From Limosilactobacillus frumenti DSM 13145 (GTDB lineage: Bacteria > Bacillota > Bacilli > Lactobacillales > Lactobacillaceae), in the NCBI RefSeq assembly GCF_001436045.1, contig NZ_AZER01000003.1:31856-95855 (forward strand): DNA of 64,000 nt, given 5' to 3'. Shown piece by piece: positions 1-7,898 of this stretch (positions are counted from its first letter, which is position 1; every line of letters starts with the position of its first letter). The notes under the pieces are model-generated. The model did not search any database. It was given only the letters and a program-made list of their open reading frames with translations, and was not told the DNA's origin. A program made the translations under genes and the position numbers.

Positions 1-1
1 C

Positions 2-1261
2 CCTCACTTTGCGCACGAAGACCGACCAATCCTCATTAATAATTGGGAAGCCACGTTTATGGACTTCAATGAGGCTAAGCTAATGAAAATTGTCAAGCAG
101 GCCAAGCAGCTGGGTATCGAAATGTTTGTCCTGGATGACGGGTGGTTTGGCCACCGTGACGACGATCGGTCCAGTCTAGGGGACTGGTTTGTGGACCAGA
201 AGAAGTTTACCAACGGTATTTCCGGCTTTGCTGACAAGGTTCATGCAGAGGGAATGAAGTTTGGTTTATGGTTTGAACCAGAAATGATTTCTATTGACAG
301 TAAGCTGTATCAGAAACACCCTGACTGGATGATTTCTACGCCTGGTCGCCACAATACACCTGCGCGGAATCAATTTGTCTTGGACATGACCCGTCAAGAA
401 GTAGTTGATTACTTGGTTACCCGAATGAGCACGGTCATCAAGCAGACTAAGCTTGATTACATTAAGTGGGATATGAACCGGAACATTACTGAAATGTTTG
501 GTGCCCAATTACCAGCTGACCAACAATTAGAGTTTAGTCACCGTTATATTCTCGGCGTTTACCAACTGTATGATCGCCTGACTAAGGCTTTCCCAGATGT
601 TCTTTTTGAATCATGTGCTTCTGGTGGTGGTCGTTTTGACCTTGGTATGATGTATTACGCTCCACAGGCATGGTGCTCTGATGATACAGATGCCGTTGAA
701 CGGATTAAGATTCAGGATGGCACTTCATATGGTTACCGGCCATCAATGTGGGGTGCTCATGTTTCCGCAGTACCAAATGATCAGGTTGGCCGCTTAACAT
801 CATTGGCTACCCGAGCCGCGGTTGCTTACTACGGTGCCTTTGGGTACGAACTTGACATTACTAAGATGTCACACGATGACCTGGCAACAATTAAGAAGCA
901 GGTTGCTTTCTACAAGCAATACCGTCATCTTTACCAATTTGGTACTTTCTACCGGTTAGATAACCCAGATACGGATAATGATAATGTTTACGGTTGGCAA
1001 GTGGTTAATGATGACCAGAGCCTTGCAATCGCCACCCGTTTCCAAATCTTGAACGAGCCAAATCCTGCTTACATTCGGACGTACTTTACTGGACTTGATC
1101 CGAAGAAGAAGTACACCGTTAACGACGGCAGTGAAAAGTTCTCTGGTGCTGAATTGATGAACGCTGGTTACTTTGTCCCACGGATTATGGACCGGACTGC
1201 TTCACCTAAACCAGCATCAGATTTCAGCGAACAGACCTTTATCATTAAGGAAGCTAAATAA
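2..1261 (+). CDS. melA: Alpha-galactosidase, GH36 family (3' part; gene starts before the window)
   Basis: The reading frame is open from base 2, upstream of the first ATG at 59, so the window cuts the gene; about 419 C-terminal residues are visible of a family usually near 730. The enzyme hydrolyses terminal alpha-1,6-galactosides such as melibiose and raffinose in the cytoplasm. The frame opens with the conserved RPILINNWEATFMDFNE stretch of GH36. The KWDMNRN motif carries the nucleophile Asp (codon 470-472), and the SCASGGGRFD and SDDTDAVERI blocks follow, the latter carrying the expected acid/base Asp. A C-terminal beta-sandwich ends the protein. A strong hairpin terminator lies 31 bases downstream. 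Identity is clear from the catalytic motifs; substrate range is inferred from the family. Confidence 0.95.
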   Translation, partial: PHFAHEDRPILINNWEATFMDFNEAKLMKIVKQAKQLGIEMFVLDDGWFGHRDDDRSSLGDWFVDQKKFTNGISGFADKVHAEGMKFGLWFEPEMISIDSKLYQKHPDWMISTPGRHNTPARNQFVLDMTRQEVVDYLVTRMSTVIKQTKLDYIKWDMNRNITEMFGAQLPADQQLEFSHRYILGVYQLYDRLTKAFPDVLFESCASGGGRFDLGMMYYAPQAWCSDDTDAVERIKIQDGTSYGYRPSMWGAHVSAVPNDQVGRLTSLATRAAVAYYGAFGYELDITKMSHDDLATIKKQVAFYKQYRHLYQFGTFYRLDNPDTDNDNVYGWQVVNDDQSLAIATRFQILNEPNPAYIRTYFTGLDPKKKYTVNDGSEKFSGAELMNAGYFVPRIMDRTASPKPASDFSEQTFIIKEAK

Positions 1262-1291
1262 CACAAAAAAATCGGCTAATTAGGCTATGAT

Positions 1292-1347
1292 GCCCTCTAA
1301 GTATACAGATGAAATAGAAAATTCATCTTATACTTGGAGGGCTTTTT
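1292..1347 (+). terminator. Rho-independent terminator after melA
   Basis: Two arms of about 21 bases (1292-1313 and 1322-1342) pair with few mismatches around a short A-rich loop and are followed by five T. It ends the alpha-galactosidase transcript. Confidence 0.85.
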
Positions 1348-1494
1348 CTGGTTAACCAGGGAGTGGATAAACAGATTAAAGAGCGTAAAAATAACGAATG
1401 TTTAGAGTACGCATTTAGAAAAAATTTTCTTTCAGTTATAAAACAGTAAAAAAGACTCCTACAAGGTGAAGTGCAATAAAAAAGTTGGGTATAA

Positions 1495-1668
1495 CGATCA
1501 CGTAGCATTTCGCAAGCCACAAGAATGGGTTCACTATCAGTTGAACCGGTTATTAACGGTGTTGACAATGCTGGTTATGTTTTTGAATCACTAGTACGTG
1601 ATGGATATACAGGTACAGAACAGGCCCTGAATGGTGATATAAATGATCGCAGAATGGTTGGACTATGA
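1495..1668 (+). pseudogene. Remnant of an unidentified gene
   Basis: After a stop at 1492-1494 a 57-codon open frame ends at TGA 1666-1668. It includes MGSLSVEPVINGVDNAGYVF and a LVRDGYTGTEQALNGDINDR segment, which reads like the C-terminal end of a folded protein. No good ribosome site precedes it. I do not recognise the family. It could also be a chance open frame. Confidence 0.25.
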
Positions 1669-1737
1669 ATTGGCCTGAAATAGGGTTTTGTGACTAAAAG
1701 TATATTTTGTAAGTTAAGGGTAAATGTACACAAAATG

Positions 1738-1771
1738 CCCCATAGTTGGGTTGCTTTGTCCAACTATGGGG
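1738..1771 (-). terminator. Hairpin downstream of the minus-strand lipoprotein gene
   Basis: CCCCATAGTTGG (1738-1749) and CCAACTATGGGG (1760-1771) pair perfectly over 12 bases with a 10-base loop. It lies 36 bases past the stop of the minus-strand lipoprotein gene. The T-run after it on the minus strand is short (CATTTTG), so termination is likely but not certain. Confidence 0.6.
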
Positions 1772-1807
1772 GATCACTACAAGATAGAACTCTTTCTATG
1801 AAGGCTA

Positions 1808-2578
1808 CTAATCGTTATTTTCTTCAATTTTACCGTCTTGATAAACAATATATTGAGTACCACTATCTTCATCCATAATCGTTGCGTATGGGTTATCAGA
1901 CATACCAAACGTACCATGAGAGATGGTATAATTTCCATCGCCTTTTTGTTGCTTAAGGTAGGCTAGTGCGTCATCAGCATTGTTAATTTTTACAGAATCA
2001 TTGTTACTAGATGAATTGGAAGAAGAGTTAGTACTGTTTGAACCATTGTCTGGCTTGTCGTAACCATTTTCTTGAACTTTCTTTTGTTCACTCTTTTTCC
2101 CATTATTAAAAATTACCATAAAGTCTGAATATGTCATATCAGGTTGCTTATAGTTATCGTCGGCATCCCATTCATACTTGGCCTTACGACTATTTGAATA
2201 TGTATGTAATTTATTACCAGATTTCTTAGCATTGAAAGTTAAATCATCATTATCGTAGATGTATTTCATATGAATTCTGAATTTATTATTACCTAATGAT
2301 TTCCATGTACCTCTGGCAGCATCACCATAATAACCTTGATCTCCATCACCTGTGTCCGCTTTTGCCCATAGCATTTGCCCATTTTTCTTAAAATAATAAT
2401 ATCCTGGTTGAGGTTTACCAGCTTCATCCTTATCGACATCTTTGTTTGATATCTTATAAACTCCACTCAACGTCTGCTTCTTAGTATTAGAAGTGTTTGC
2501 ACTATTGGAGCAGCCATAGACTATGGTTACAATTGATAAACACAAAAATAAACCAATAAACTTTAGAAAATTTTTCAT
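1808..2578 (-). CDS. Secreted lipoprotein of unknown function
   Basis: The 256-residue product starts with a lipoprotein signal peptide: Lys near the N-terminus, a hydrophobic segment, and a lipobox ending in VYGC at residue 23. A globular middle part (about residues 38-165) is rich in Tyr, Lys and Asp. A Ser/Asn-rich linker (about 178-195) follows, then a small C-terminal domain beginning INNADDALAYLKQQ with a YIVYQDGKI strand. It should be anchored to the outer face of the membrane. The start has a GGGGAGGA ribosome site, and a TATAAT-like -10 lies at 2608-2613 on the minus strand. It sits alone between decayed DNA and an IS relic, which marks this as accessory sequence. No function can be assigned. 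Confidence 0.85.
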   Translation of the reverse strand: MKNFLKFIGLFLCLSIVTIVYGCSNSANTSNTKKQTLSGVYKISNKDVDKDEAGKPQPGYYYFKKNGQMLWAKADTGDGDQGYYGDAARGTWKSLGNNKFRIHMKYIYDNDDLTFNAKKSGNKLHTYSNSRKAKYEWDADDNYKQPDMTYSDFMVIFNNGKKSEQKKVQENGYDKPDNGSNSTNSSSNSSSNNDSVKINNADDALAYLKQQKGDGNYTISHGTFGMSDNPYATIMDEDSGTQYIVYQDGKIEENND

Positions 2579-3037
2579 TATTAATCCTCCCCATACAACC
2601 TTTTTTTATTATAAGGGGAGTTCCCAACTATTTCTACATAACACTTGTAGTTGGTTACTAATAAAGAAAATGGAGTATGGGGATGAGTAGGAAAATTGTC
2701 TAGATAATGCCCTAATAGAAAATTTCTTTAACTTAATGAAAGAGAATGCTTGAAGAGAATTAAGATATCTTCCGTTGAGCCATTGAGGAAAACGGTTAAC
2801 AATTATACATTGGTTTAATTACACAAGAACCTTTTTAAACAAAAGCTAACTGACTCCGATCGAATATCGGAATCAATCCGTCAATTAAGAATTTGTAAAT
2901 GTCTAACTATTCTATGGCACTTCAATTTTAATTAAATTTTGAATAGAGCTTCTAATTTAGGGACTTATGTCTCATTTTGATATAAATTATCTTCTATTTG
3001 AACCGTGTACTTGACGGGCATTAGTGACTATGACTAA
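2579..3037. other. Intergenic accessory stretch with an IS relic
   Basis: It contains the probable promoter of the minus-strand lipoprotein gene (TATAAT as ATTATA at 2608-2613), the IS3-family transposase relic at 2675-2888, and then about 150 AT-rich bases (2889-3037) in which I see no gene or clear signal. Confidence 0.6.
2675..2888 (+). pseudogene. Decayed 3' end of an IS3-family (IS150-like) transposase gene
   Basis: The translation shows the C-terminal catalytic end of an IS3-family OrfB in broken form. GMSRK is followed, after a frameshift, by CLDNALIENFFNLMKENA with the conserved DDE glutamate context. After internal stops come IIHWFNYTR and LTPIEYRNQSVN, matching the family's usual YIxWYNxxR...LxPxEYR ending. 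At least three in-frame stops and one frameshift make it non-functional. No terminal inverted repeats were found, so only a fragment remains. It marks an old insertion next to the methyltransferase and lipoprotein genes. Confidence 0.8.
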
Positions 3038-4009
3038 TTATTTAGCTGACTTTTTCTTATTATTAATAATTCTTTTCTGCTGTGCCATGGTGTTCCGTTC
3101 CCAGAAAACACCATCAGTATAGCCCTGGATTCGCGAATCGTGGTTGGCCATATTCAGCCGATATTGGCCCCAAGCGCAGTAGAGTAAGCTTTGTTCAATG
3201 CCGATAAAGTGGCGGCCTAGCTTCTTAGCAGTAACGAGGCTAGAACCGGCACCCGCAAATGGGTCCAGAATCAGGTCGCCAGGATTGGAAGAAGCGAGGA
3301 TAACCTTAGCCATCAATTTTTCTGGCTTTTGCGTTGGGTGACCGGTATTCTCGGCCATTGACCAATAGGGAATCGAGATGTCATCCCAGAAGTTGGATGG
3401 TAAAGTATCACGGAAACGACCCCGTTTGGTTTCTTGCCAATCTTTAGCATGCCCGTTTTGCCGGTAGGGGGCGATCACCCGGCGACGCTGCTTAACATCT
3501 TCAATATTGAAAGTATAATGGTGCGGATCCTTGGTGAGAAACCAGATATCTTCCATGCTGTTCTTCCAATTGGCTTTAGCTCCGCGACCCTTCTCGCGTT
3601 GCCAGGTAATGCGGTTTTGAATGGTGAAGTACTGACTGAGGAGTGGTGCTAGTGCAATACTAGTTTGCCAATCTGCGAAGACATATACGCTGGCGGTGGA
3701 CTTTAGAAGTGGGAGAACAGCTTTAACCCACCTGGCAGTATATTGTTGGTACTGTTGATCATCCATCTGTTTGAAATTTAGCCCGTCATAATGCTTGTCC
3801 AGATTATAGGGCGGGTCGATTAAGGCTAAGTCAATGCTGGCTGGTGGTAATTGGCCCAAGATTTGAAAAGAATCACCGTTAACAATATGATCACGGATTG
3901 CTTTTGGATCAAGCAAGTGCTGATTTTCTGGATGGATAATCTTATCTAAAACCTCTTTAGGCGCATGTGCTAAATCAAAATCAATTGTTTTATTGCGTTT
4001 TGATTTCAT
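3038..4009 (-). CDS. Site-specific DNA methyltransferase, beta-class (N6-adenine or N4-cytosine), solitary
   Basis: The 323-residue protein has catalytic motif IV DPPY in LIDPPYNLDKHYDG (about residues 66-69). A target-recognition region follows, then the SAM-binding motif I DPFAGAGSS near residue 250. This order (IV, recognition domain, I) defines the beta class, whose members methylate adenine N6 or cytosine N4. NTGHPTQKP before motif I is typical. No restriction endonuclase or specificity subunit lies beside it: neighbours are an IS relic and trpS. It is therefore probably an orphan methylase, though a remote partner is possible. The ATG has an AAGGGAGA ribosome site. The C-terminus is Lys-rich. 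Confidence 0.9.
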   Translation of the reverse strand: MKSKRNKTIDFDLAHAPKEVLDKIIHPENQHLLDPKAIRDHIVNGDSFQILGQLPPASIDLALIDPPYNLDKHYDGLNFKQMDDQQYQQYTARWVKAVLPLLKSTASVYVFADWQTSIALAPLLSQYFTIQNRITWQREKGRGAKANWKNSMEDIWFLTKDPHHYTFNIEDVKQRRRVIAPYRQNGHAKDWQETKRGRFRDTLPSNFWDDISIPYWSMAENTGHPTQKPEKLMAKVILASSNPGDLILDPFAGAGSSLVTAKKLGRHFIGIEQSLLYCAWGQYRLNMANHDSRIQGYTDGVFWERNTMAQQKRIINNKKKSAK

Positions 4010-4038
4010 AACTAGTCTCCCTTGGAATGATTATGTCT

Positions 4039-4092
4039 ATTATACAGGACTCTTGTCGTTGCTTGCTTTTTTATATCATCATGGATTAAAAT
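4039..4092. promoter_or_regulatory. Divergent promoters for the methyltransferase gene and trpS leader
   Basis: On the minus strand an extended -10 (TGTATAAT, core ATTATA at 4039-4044 on +) lies before the methyltransferase. On the plus strand TTGCTT (4063-4068) and TAAAAT (4087-4092), 18 bases apart, would start the trpS leader near 4098. Confidence 0.5.
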
Positions 4093-4097
4093 AATAG

Positions 4098-4270
4098 CTG
4101 TTCAGTAGTGTGAGAACAGCGAGGAACGGTTGGTGTGAAGGTTCCCAAAGCACGAATTGGTTACAGTTAAATAAAACAATGAGTGGTAACTAATTGTTAG
4201 TTACAATTTAGGTGGCACCGCGCGAAAGCGTCCTATTAGTCTGTGAGGGATTAATAGGACCTTTTTTATT
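4098..4270 (+). promoter_or_regulatory. T-box leader of trpS (tRNA-Trp sensing)
   Basis: The invariant T-box AGGTGGCACCGCG is at 4210-4222. It is followed by a terminator whose arms GTCCTATTA (4230-4238) and TAATAGGAC (4252-4260) precede a T-run. Upstream are a 7-base-pair hairpin (GCTGTTC/GAACAGC), a GGTGTGAAGG block resembling the stem I apical region, and GAAT-TGG, where TGG at 4158-4160 is the likely Trp specifier codon. Uncharged tRNA-Trp should pair with specifier and T-box and block termination, raising trpS expression. The specifier assignment is inferred from position. Confidence 0.88.
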
Positions 4271-4286
4271 TCAAGGAGTGATAACA

Positions 4287-5309
4287 ATGACAAAGAAAAC
4301 AAACACAATTTTAACCGGTGATCGTCCAACGGGAAAGTTACACATTGGTCACTATGTGGGTTCATTGAAGAACCGGGTAGAATTACAAAATACTGGTAAG
4401 TACAAGACCTTCATCATGATTGCCGACCAACAGGCCCTAACGGATAATGCTCGTGATCCAGAAAAAATTCGACGGAGTTTACATGAAGTGGCATTGGACT
4501 ACTTAGCTGTCGGCATTGACCCAAAGAAGTCAACTATCTTTGTTCAATCACAGATACCTGCTTTATCCGAATTAACAATGCACTACTTAAACCTTGTAAC
4601 GATTTCACGGTTACACCGGAACCCGACTGTTAAGACTGAAATCAAGCAGAAAAAGTTTGGCGAAAGTGTTCCAGCAGGTTTCTTTATCTATCCAGTTAGT
4701 CAAGCCGCTGACATTACTGCCTTCAAGGCTGATACGGTGCCAGTTGGGGATGACCAGGAACCAATGCTGGAGCAGACCCGTGAAATTGTTCGTTCATTTA
4801 ACCGGATTTACGATAAAGAAATCTTGGTTGAACCAGAAGGGGTATTCCCGCCAAAGGGTGAAGGGCGGATCCCAGGCCTTGATGGTAATGCCAAAATGAG
4901 TAAGTCGTTGGGAAACTGCATCTACCTTTCTGATGATGCTGACACGATCCAAAAGAAAGTCATGTCAATGTACACCGATCCAACTCATATTAAGGTTTCT
5001 GACCCCGGCCATGTAGAAGGCAATACTGTCTTCACATACTTAGACATCTTTGATCCAGACAAACAACTAGTAGCTGATTTGAAGGAACAATATCGTGCTG
5101 GTGGCTTGGGTGACGTTAAGATTAAACGGCACCTGAATGATGTTTTGCAAGAAACCTTGAAGCCAATCCGTGAACGTCGTGAACACTTTGCGGAAAACAT
5201 GGATTACGTGGATCAAGTGCTAAAAGAAGGTTCAGAAGCTGCTAATAAGGTGGCTAACCAAACCCTGAAGGAAGTCCGCGATGCGATTGGGATTAATTAC
5301 TTTGGTTAG
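4287..5309 (+). CDS. trpS: Tryptophanyl-tRNA synthetase
   Basis: This class I aminoacyl-tRNA synthetase charges tRNA-Trp. The HIGH motif is at residues 19-22 ([10 protein letters not shown]) and the KMSKS loop at 203-207 ([10 protein letters not shown]). [10 protein letters not shown], typical of bacterial TrpRS, lies between. The ATG at 4287 is chosen because AAGGAG lies eight bases before it; an open frame extending back to 4212 runs through the T-box and terminator and cannot be the natural start. The product is 340 residues, normal for the family. Control is by the upstream T-box, and a terminator at 5429-5459 ends the single-gene transcript. Confidence 0.98.
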   Translation: MTKKTNTILTGDRPTGKLHIGHYVGSLKNRVELQNTGKYKTFIMIADQQALTDNARDPEKIRRSLHEVALDYLAVGIDPKKSTIFVQSQIPALSELTMHYLNLVTISRLHRNPTVKTEIKQKKFGESVPAGFFIYPVSQAADITAFKADTVPVGDDQEPMLEQTREIVRSFNRIYDKEILVEPEGVFPPKGEGRIPGLDGNAKMSKSLGNCIYLSDDADTIQKKVMSMYTDPTHIKVSDPGHVEGNTVFTYLDIFDPDKQLVADLKEQYRAGGLGDVKIKRHLNDVLQETLKPIRERREHFAENMDYVDQVLKEGSEAANKVANQTLKEVRDAIGINYFG

Positions 5310-5310
5310 A

Positions 5311-5360
5311 GTGCGAGCCAGCAGAGAGATTGCTAGCTCTAGCAAGCTCCTGGCGAGCAC
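5311..5360. repeat. Cruciform-forming palindrome after trpS
   Basis: GTGCGAGCCAG (5311-5321) pairs with CTGGCGAGCAC (5350-5360), with short mismatches. A second inner palindrome, TTGCTAGCTCTAGCAA, occupies 5330-5345. There is no T-run, so this is not a simple terminator. It may be a dispersed intergenic element; only one copy lies in this window. Confidence 0.55.
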
Positions 5361-5428
5361 GTTTCGACTCAGTAGTAGAACTCCAGCGAGAACATCGCTA
5401 CCCACAAATTAATAACTAAAATTTCAAG

Positions 5429-5459
5429 AGAGACTGGGAATTTGCCCAGCCTCTTTTTT
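5429..5459 (+). terminator. Terminator of trpS
   Basis: A GAG-A-CTGGG / CCCAG-C-CTC stem with an AATTTG loop is followed by six T. Confidence 0.85.
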
Positions 5460-5704
5460 GAAGAGGCAAAAAGAATGCAACACGTTAGCTAAGTAGTGGT
5501 CCAAGTGCTGGCAAATCAGCTTTTACCCAACTGCGCCATCTCAGCGAACGTGAGATTACGAACTAGACAAGTTTATTCAACTCGCTTCTCGTCTTTTTGG
5601 CAAATCCCTTCATCTTTTGATAGTCCATTAGCAGATATCATGGTAACATTAAGTGGATATTAATTTTCGTTCTTCTAAAAAAAGAGTTATCGGAGGTGAG
5701 AACA

Positions 5705-6649
5705 GTGGAAAACCTCGCAATTGTGGATCTCGGCTCCAATTCGACCCGGATGGCAATTTCTGAAATTGCACCAGATGGTCGTTTTCATGAAATTAAACGA
5801 GTAAAGGAAAATACCCGGTTATCAGAAGGAATGGGACGTGAAAAAATCCTGCAGGAGGCGGCAATGGACCGCACCATCGCAGCATTGAAACGTTTTAAAC
5901 GCATCTATTCAAGCTCCCCGCATGCCCAAGTTCGGGCGATTTCGACTGCCGCAGTGCGGCAAGCAAAGAATCGTCAAGAATTTTTGGACCGTGTCAAAAA
6001 TGAGGTCGGTATTAATTTACAAGTGCTTTCGGGAAAGAAAGAAGCGTATTACGATTACTTGGGTGTCATTAGGACCCTTAAACTGAACCACTGTTTGATT
6101 TTGGATGTCGGTGGTGCCAGCTGTGAACTAGTATTAGTACAGCAACTGCGGGCACGTGATTTGATTTCGTTGCCAATCGGGGCAGTTAACATTTCAGAAC
6201 AATTCCATCTGGGTGGTTATGTCCGGGCAGCAGACCTTTTTCGGGCCCAAGTGATGGTGAATGAACGGTTAACGAAGATTCCTTGGTTACGTTATGCAAC
6301 CCGGGTGCCAATCGTTTTATTAGGTGGTGCTAATCGAACACTTGCGCGGATGAGTCAAGCTTACCATCATCGAGGCAACCGCCATCCCTATGGTTCTATC
6401 CACGGTTACCAATTAACGTCACGGGTTGTTTTTGCGACTTATCGTGAATTGTTGAATAAGAATTTGAACCAGCGAAAACGCATGCCAGGTTTGGAGCCTG
6501 AGCGGGCGGACATTATTATTGGTGGAATGTTGCCACTTGTGTCGCTTTTGCAACGTAATAGTGATGGACGGGTGATTTTCTCCGAAAGTGGTGTCCGTGA
6601 AGGAATTATCACAGAATATGTCAATCAAAGGAAAAAGCGTCATGACTAA
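5705..6649 (+). CDS. ppx: Exopolyphosphatase / guanosine pentaphosphate phosphatase family protein
   Basis: It belongs to the ASKHA-fold Ppx/GppA family, which removes terminal phosphate from polyphosphate or from pppGpp. The N-terminal phosphate-binding motif is IVDLGSNSTRM. RAISTAAVRQAKN and the second nucleotide-binding block LILDVGGASCEL follow, and LPIGAVNISEQF is also conserved. At 314 residues it is the short single-module form lacking the C-terminal HD domain of E. coli Ppx. The GTG at 5705 is preferred: the GTG at 5696 lies inside the GGAGGTGA ribosome site. The gene overlaps mvaA by eight bases, so the two are translationally linked. Which substrate it prefers cannot be told. Confidence 0.9.
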   Translation: MENLAIVDLGSNSTRMAISEIAPDGRFHEIKRVKENTRLSEGMGREKILQEAAMDRTIAALKRFKRIYSSSPHAQVRAISTAAVRQAKNRQEFLDRVKNEVGINLQVLSGKKEAYYDYLGVIRTLKLNHCLILDVGGASCELVLVQQLRARDLISLPIGAVNISEQFHLGGYVRAADLFRAQVMVNERLTKIPWLRYATRVPIVLLGGANRTLARMSQAYHHRGNRHPYGSIHGYQLTSRVVFATYRELLNKNLNQRKRMPGLEPERADIIIGGMLPLVSLLQRNSDGRVIFSESGVREGIITEYVNQRKKRHD

Positions 6650-7898
6650 TTGGCAACATGGTTTTTATAAGCTAACGCCAGCAGAGCGGCGACAACTATT
6701 AGAACAAGCACACTTGTTGTCAGCTGACGATCAGCGACTACTAGCTGATCATTCATCATTACTTGGTGACCAGCTGGTAGAGAACTACCTCAGCGATTAT
6801 GCATTACCAGAAGGGGTGGCCCTTGGACTGACAGTTAATGGGCACAATTATGTACTACCAATGGTTGTTGAAGAACCGTCCGTCATTGCGGCGGCCTCAA
6901 ATGGGGCACAGCGAGTTGCAAAGAGTGGTGGCTTCACTGCTCCTCAGCAACAACGAGCTTTGGTCGGTCAGGTAGTTATTAACGGTGACCATGATACGAC
7001 TGTTGAATGGCTGCTAGCCCATCGTCAAGAGATTTTGACAATTGCGAATGCTGCCCACCCCTCCATGCAGAAACGTGGTGGTGGTGCGGAAAATATCCGG
7101 GTCCGGAAACTACCGGGCTTTATTAGTTTGGACTTAATCATCAATGTTTGTCAGGCAATGGGGGCAAATACCGTTAATACAATGAGTGAAGCGGTGGCCC
7201 ACTGGTTAATTCAAAATGGTCATGATGTGTTAACGGCAATCTTGAGCAATTTAGCAACGGATAGTTTACAGACCGTGAGCTGTAATGTGGCCCCGCAGTA
7301 TTTAGCAACTAATCAGTTTTCTGGTGACCAAGTTGCTAAGCGTATTGAACAGTTGAGTATGCTGGCCCAGGTGGACCCATACCGGGCAACAACTAATAAC
7401 AAGGGAATTATGAATGGCGTTGATGCAGCTTTGATTGCCTCTGGTAACGACTGGCGGGCAATTGAGAGTGGGGCCCATGCCTATGCTTGTCACTCTGGAC
7501 AGTACCAAGGGTTATCGCAGTGGCGTTATGATGGTCATCACCTTCACGGTAAATTAACGCTCCCGATGCCAGTCGGTGTAGTTGGCGGCTCAATTGGTCT
7601 TAATCGGTTAACCAAGGTTAATTATCACCTCAGTCAGATTCATTCAGCAGAAGAGTTAGCGGCGGTTATTACGAGCCTGGGACTCGCCCAAAATCTGGCA
7701 GCATTACGGGCGTTGGCAACAAGTGGGATCCAGGCTGGCCATATGAAACTGCAGTATCGCTCGCTCGCCATCAGTGTCGGTGCCACTACTGATGAAGTGG
7801 GGACGCTAGTAAAACGGCTGACACAGTTGCCGAAAGTGGATCGTCAGACGGCTCAAGACGAGTTATTAAAAATGAGAGAGGATCGTGACAATGGCTGA
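6642..7898 (+). CDS. mvaA: Hydroxymethylglutaryl-CoA reductase, class II (mevalonate pathway)
   Basis: It interconverts HMG-CoA and mevalonate, the committed step towards isoprenoids in lactobacilli. Class II features are visible: the Glu pair at residues 77-78 (VVEEPSVIAAAS), the catalytic Lys in NNKGIMNGVDAA, the Asp in GNDWRAIE, and the late catalytic His in AGHMKLQ. The 418-residue length fits the class. ATG 6642 gives a start matching the family; an open frame running back to 6588 only overlaps ppx. The stop overlaps the next gene by eight bases. The cell also carries an ispE homologue about 8 kb away, although mevalonate organisms do not need the MEP pathway. Confidence 0.97.
   Translation: MTNWQHGFYKLTPAERRQLLEQAHLLSADDQRLLADHSSLLGDQLVENYLSDYALPEGVALGLTVNGHNYVLPMVVEEPSVIAAASNGAQRVAKSGGFTAPQQQRALVGQVVINGDHDTTVEWLLAHRQEILTIANAAHPSMQKRGGGAENIRVRKLPGFISLDLIINVCQAMGANTVNTMSEAVAHWLIQNGHDVLTAILSNLATDSLQTVSCNVAPQYLATNQFSGDQVAKRIEQLSMLAQVDPYRATTNNKGIMNGVDAALIASGNDWRAIESGAHAYACHSGQYQGLSQWRYDGHHLHGKLTLPMPVGVVGGSIGLNRLTKVNYHLSQIHSAEELAAVITSLGLAQNLAALRALATSGIQAGHMKLQYRSLAISVGATTDEVGTLVKRLTQLPKVDRQTAQDELLKMREDRDNG

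Larger units (their letters stand above)
1348..1807. other. Gene-free, decayed stretch between melA and a lipoprotein gene
   Basis: No intact gene is visible. Short open pieces with coding-like sequence occur in different frames and are broken by stops (for example 1363-1448 and 1495-1668), which looks like degraded coding DNA rather than a leader. A perfect 12-base-pair hairpin sits at 1738-1771. The stretch looks more AT-rich than the flanking galactosidase gene. Confidence 0.5.
5310..5704. other. Intergenic region trpS-ppx
   Basis: Holds the cruciform at 5311-5360 and the trpS terminator at 5429-5459. About 240 bases without a credible open frame follow. No gene fragment was recognised. 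The ppx ribosome site GGAGGTGA lies at the end (5692-5699). Confidence 0.6.

Noticed and set aside
4212..4286. N-terminal extension of trpS
   Set aside because: It runs through the T-box and terminator; AAGGAG before 4287 gives the natural start.
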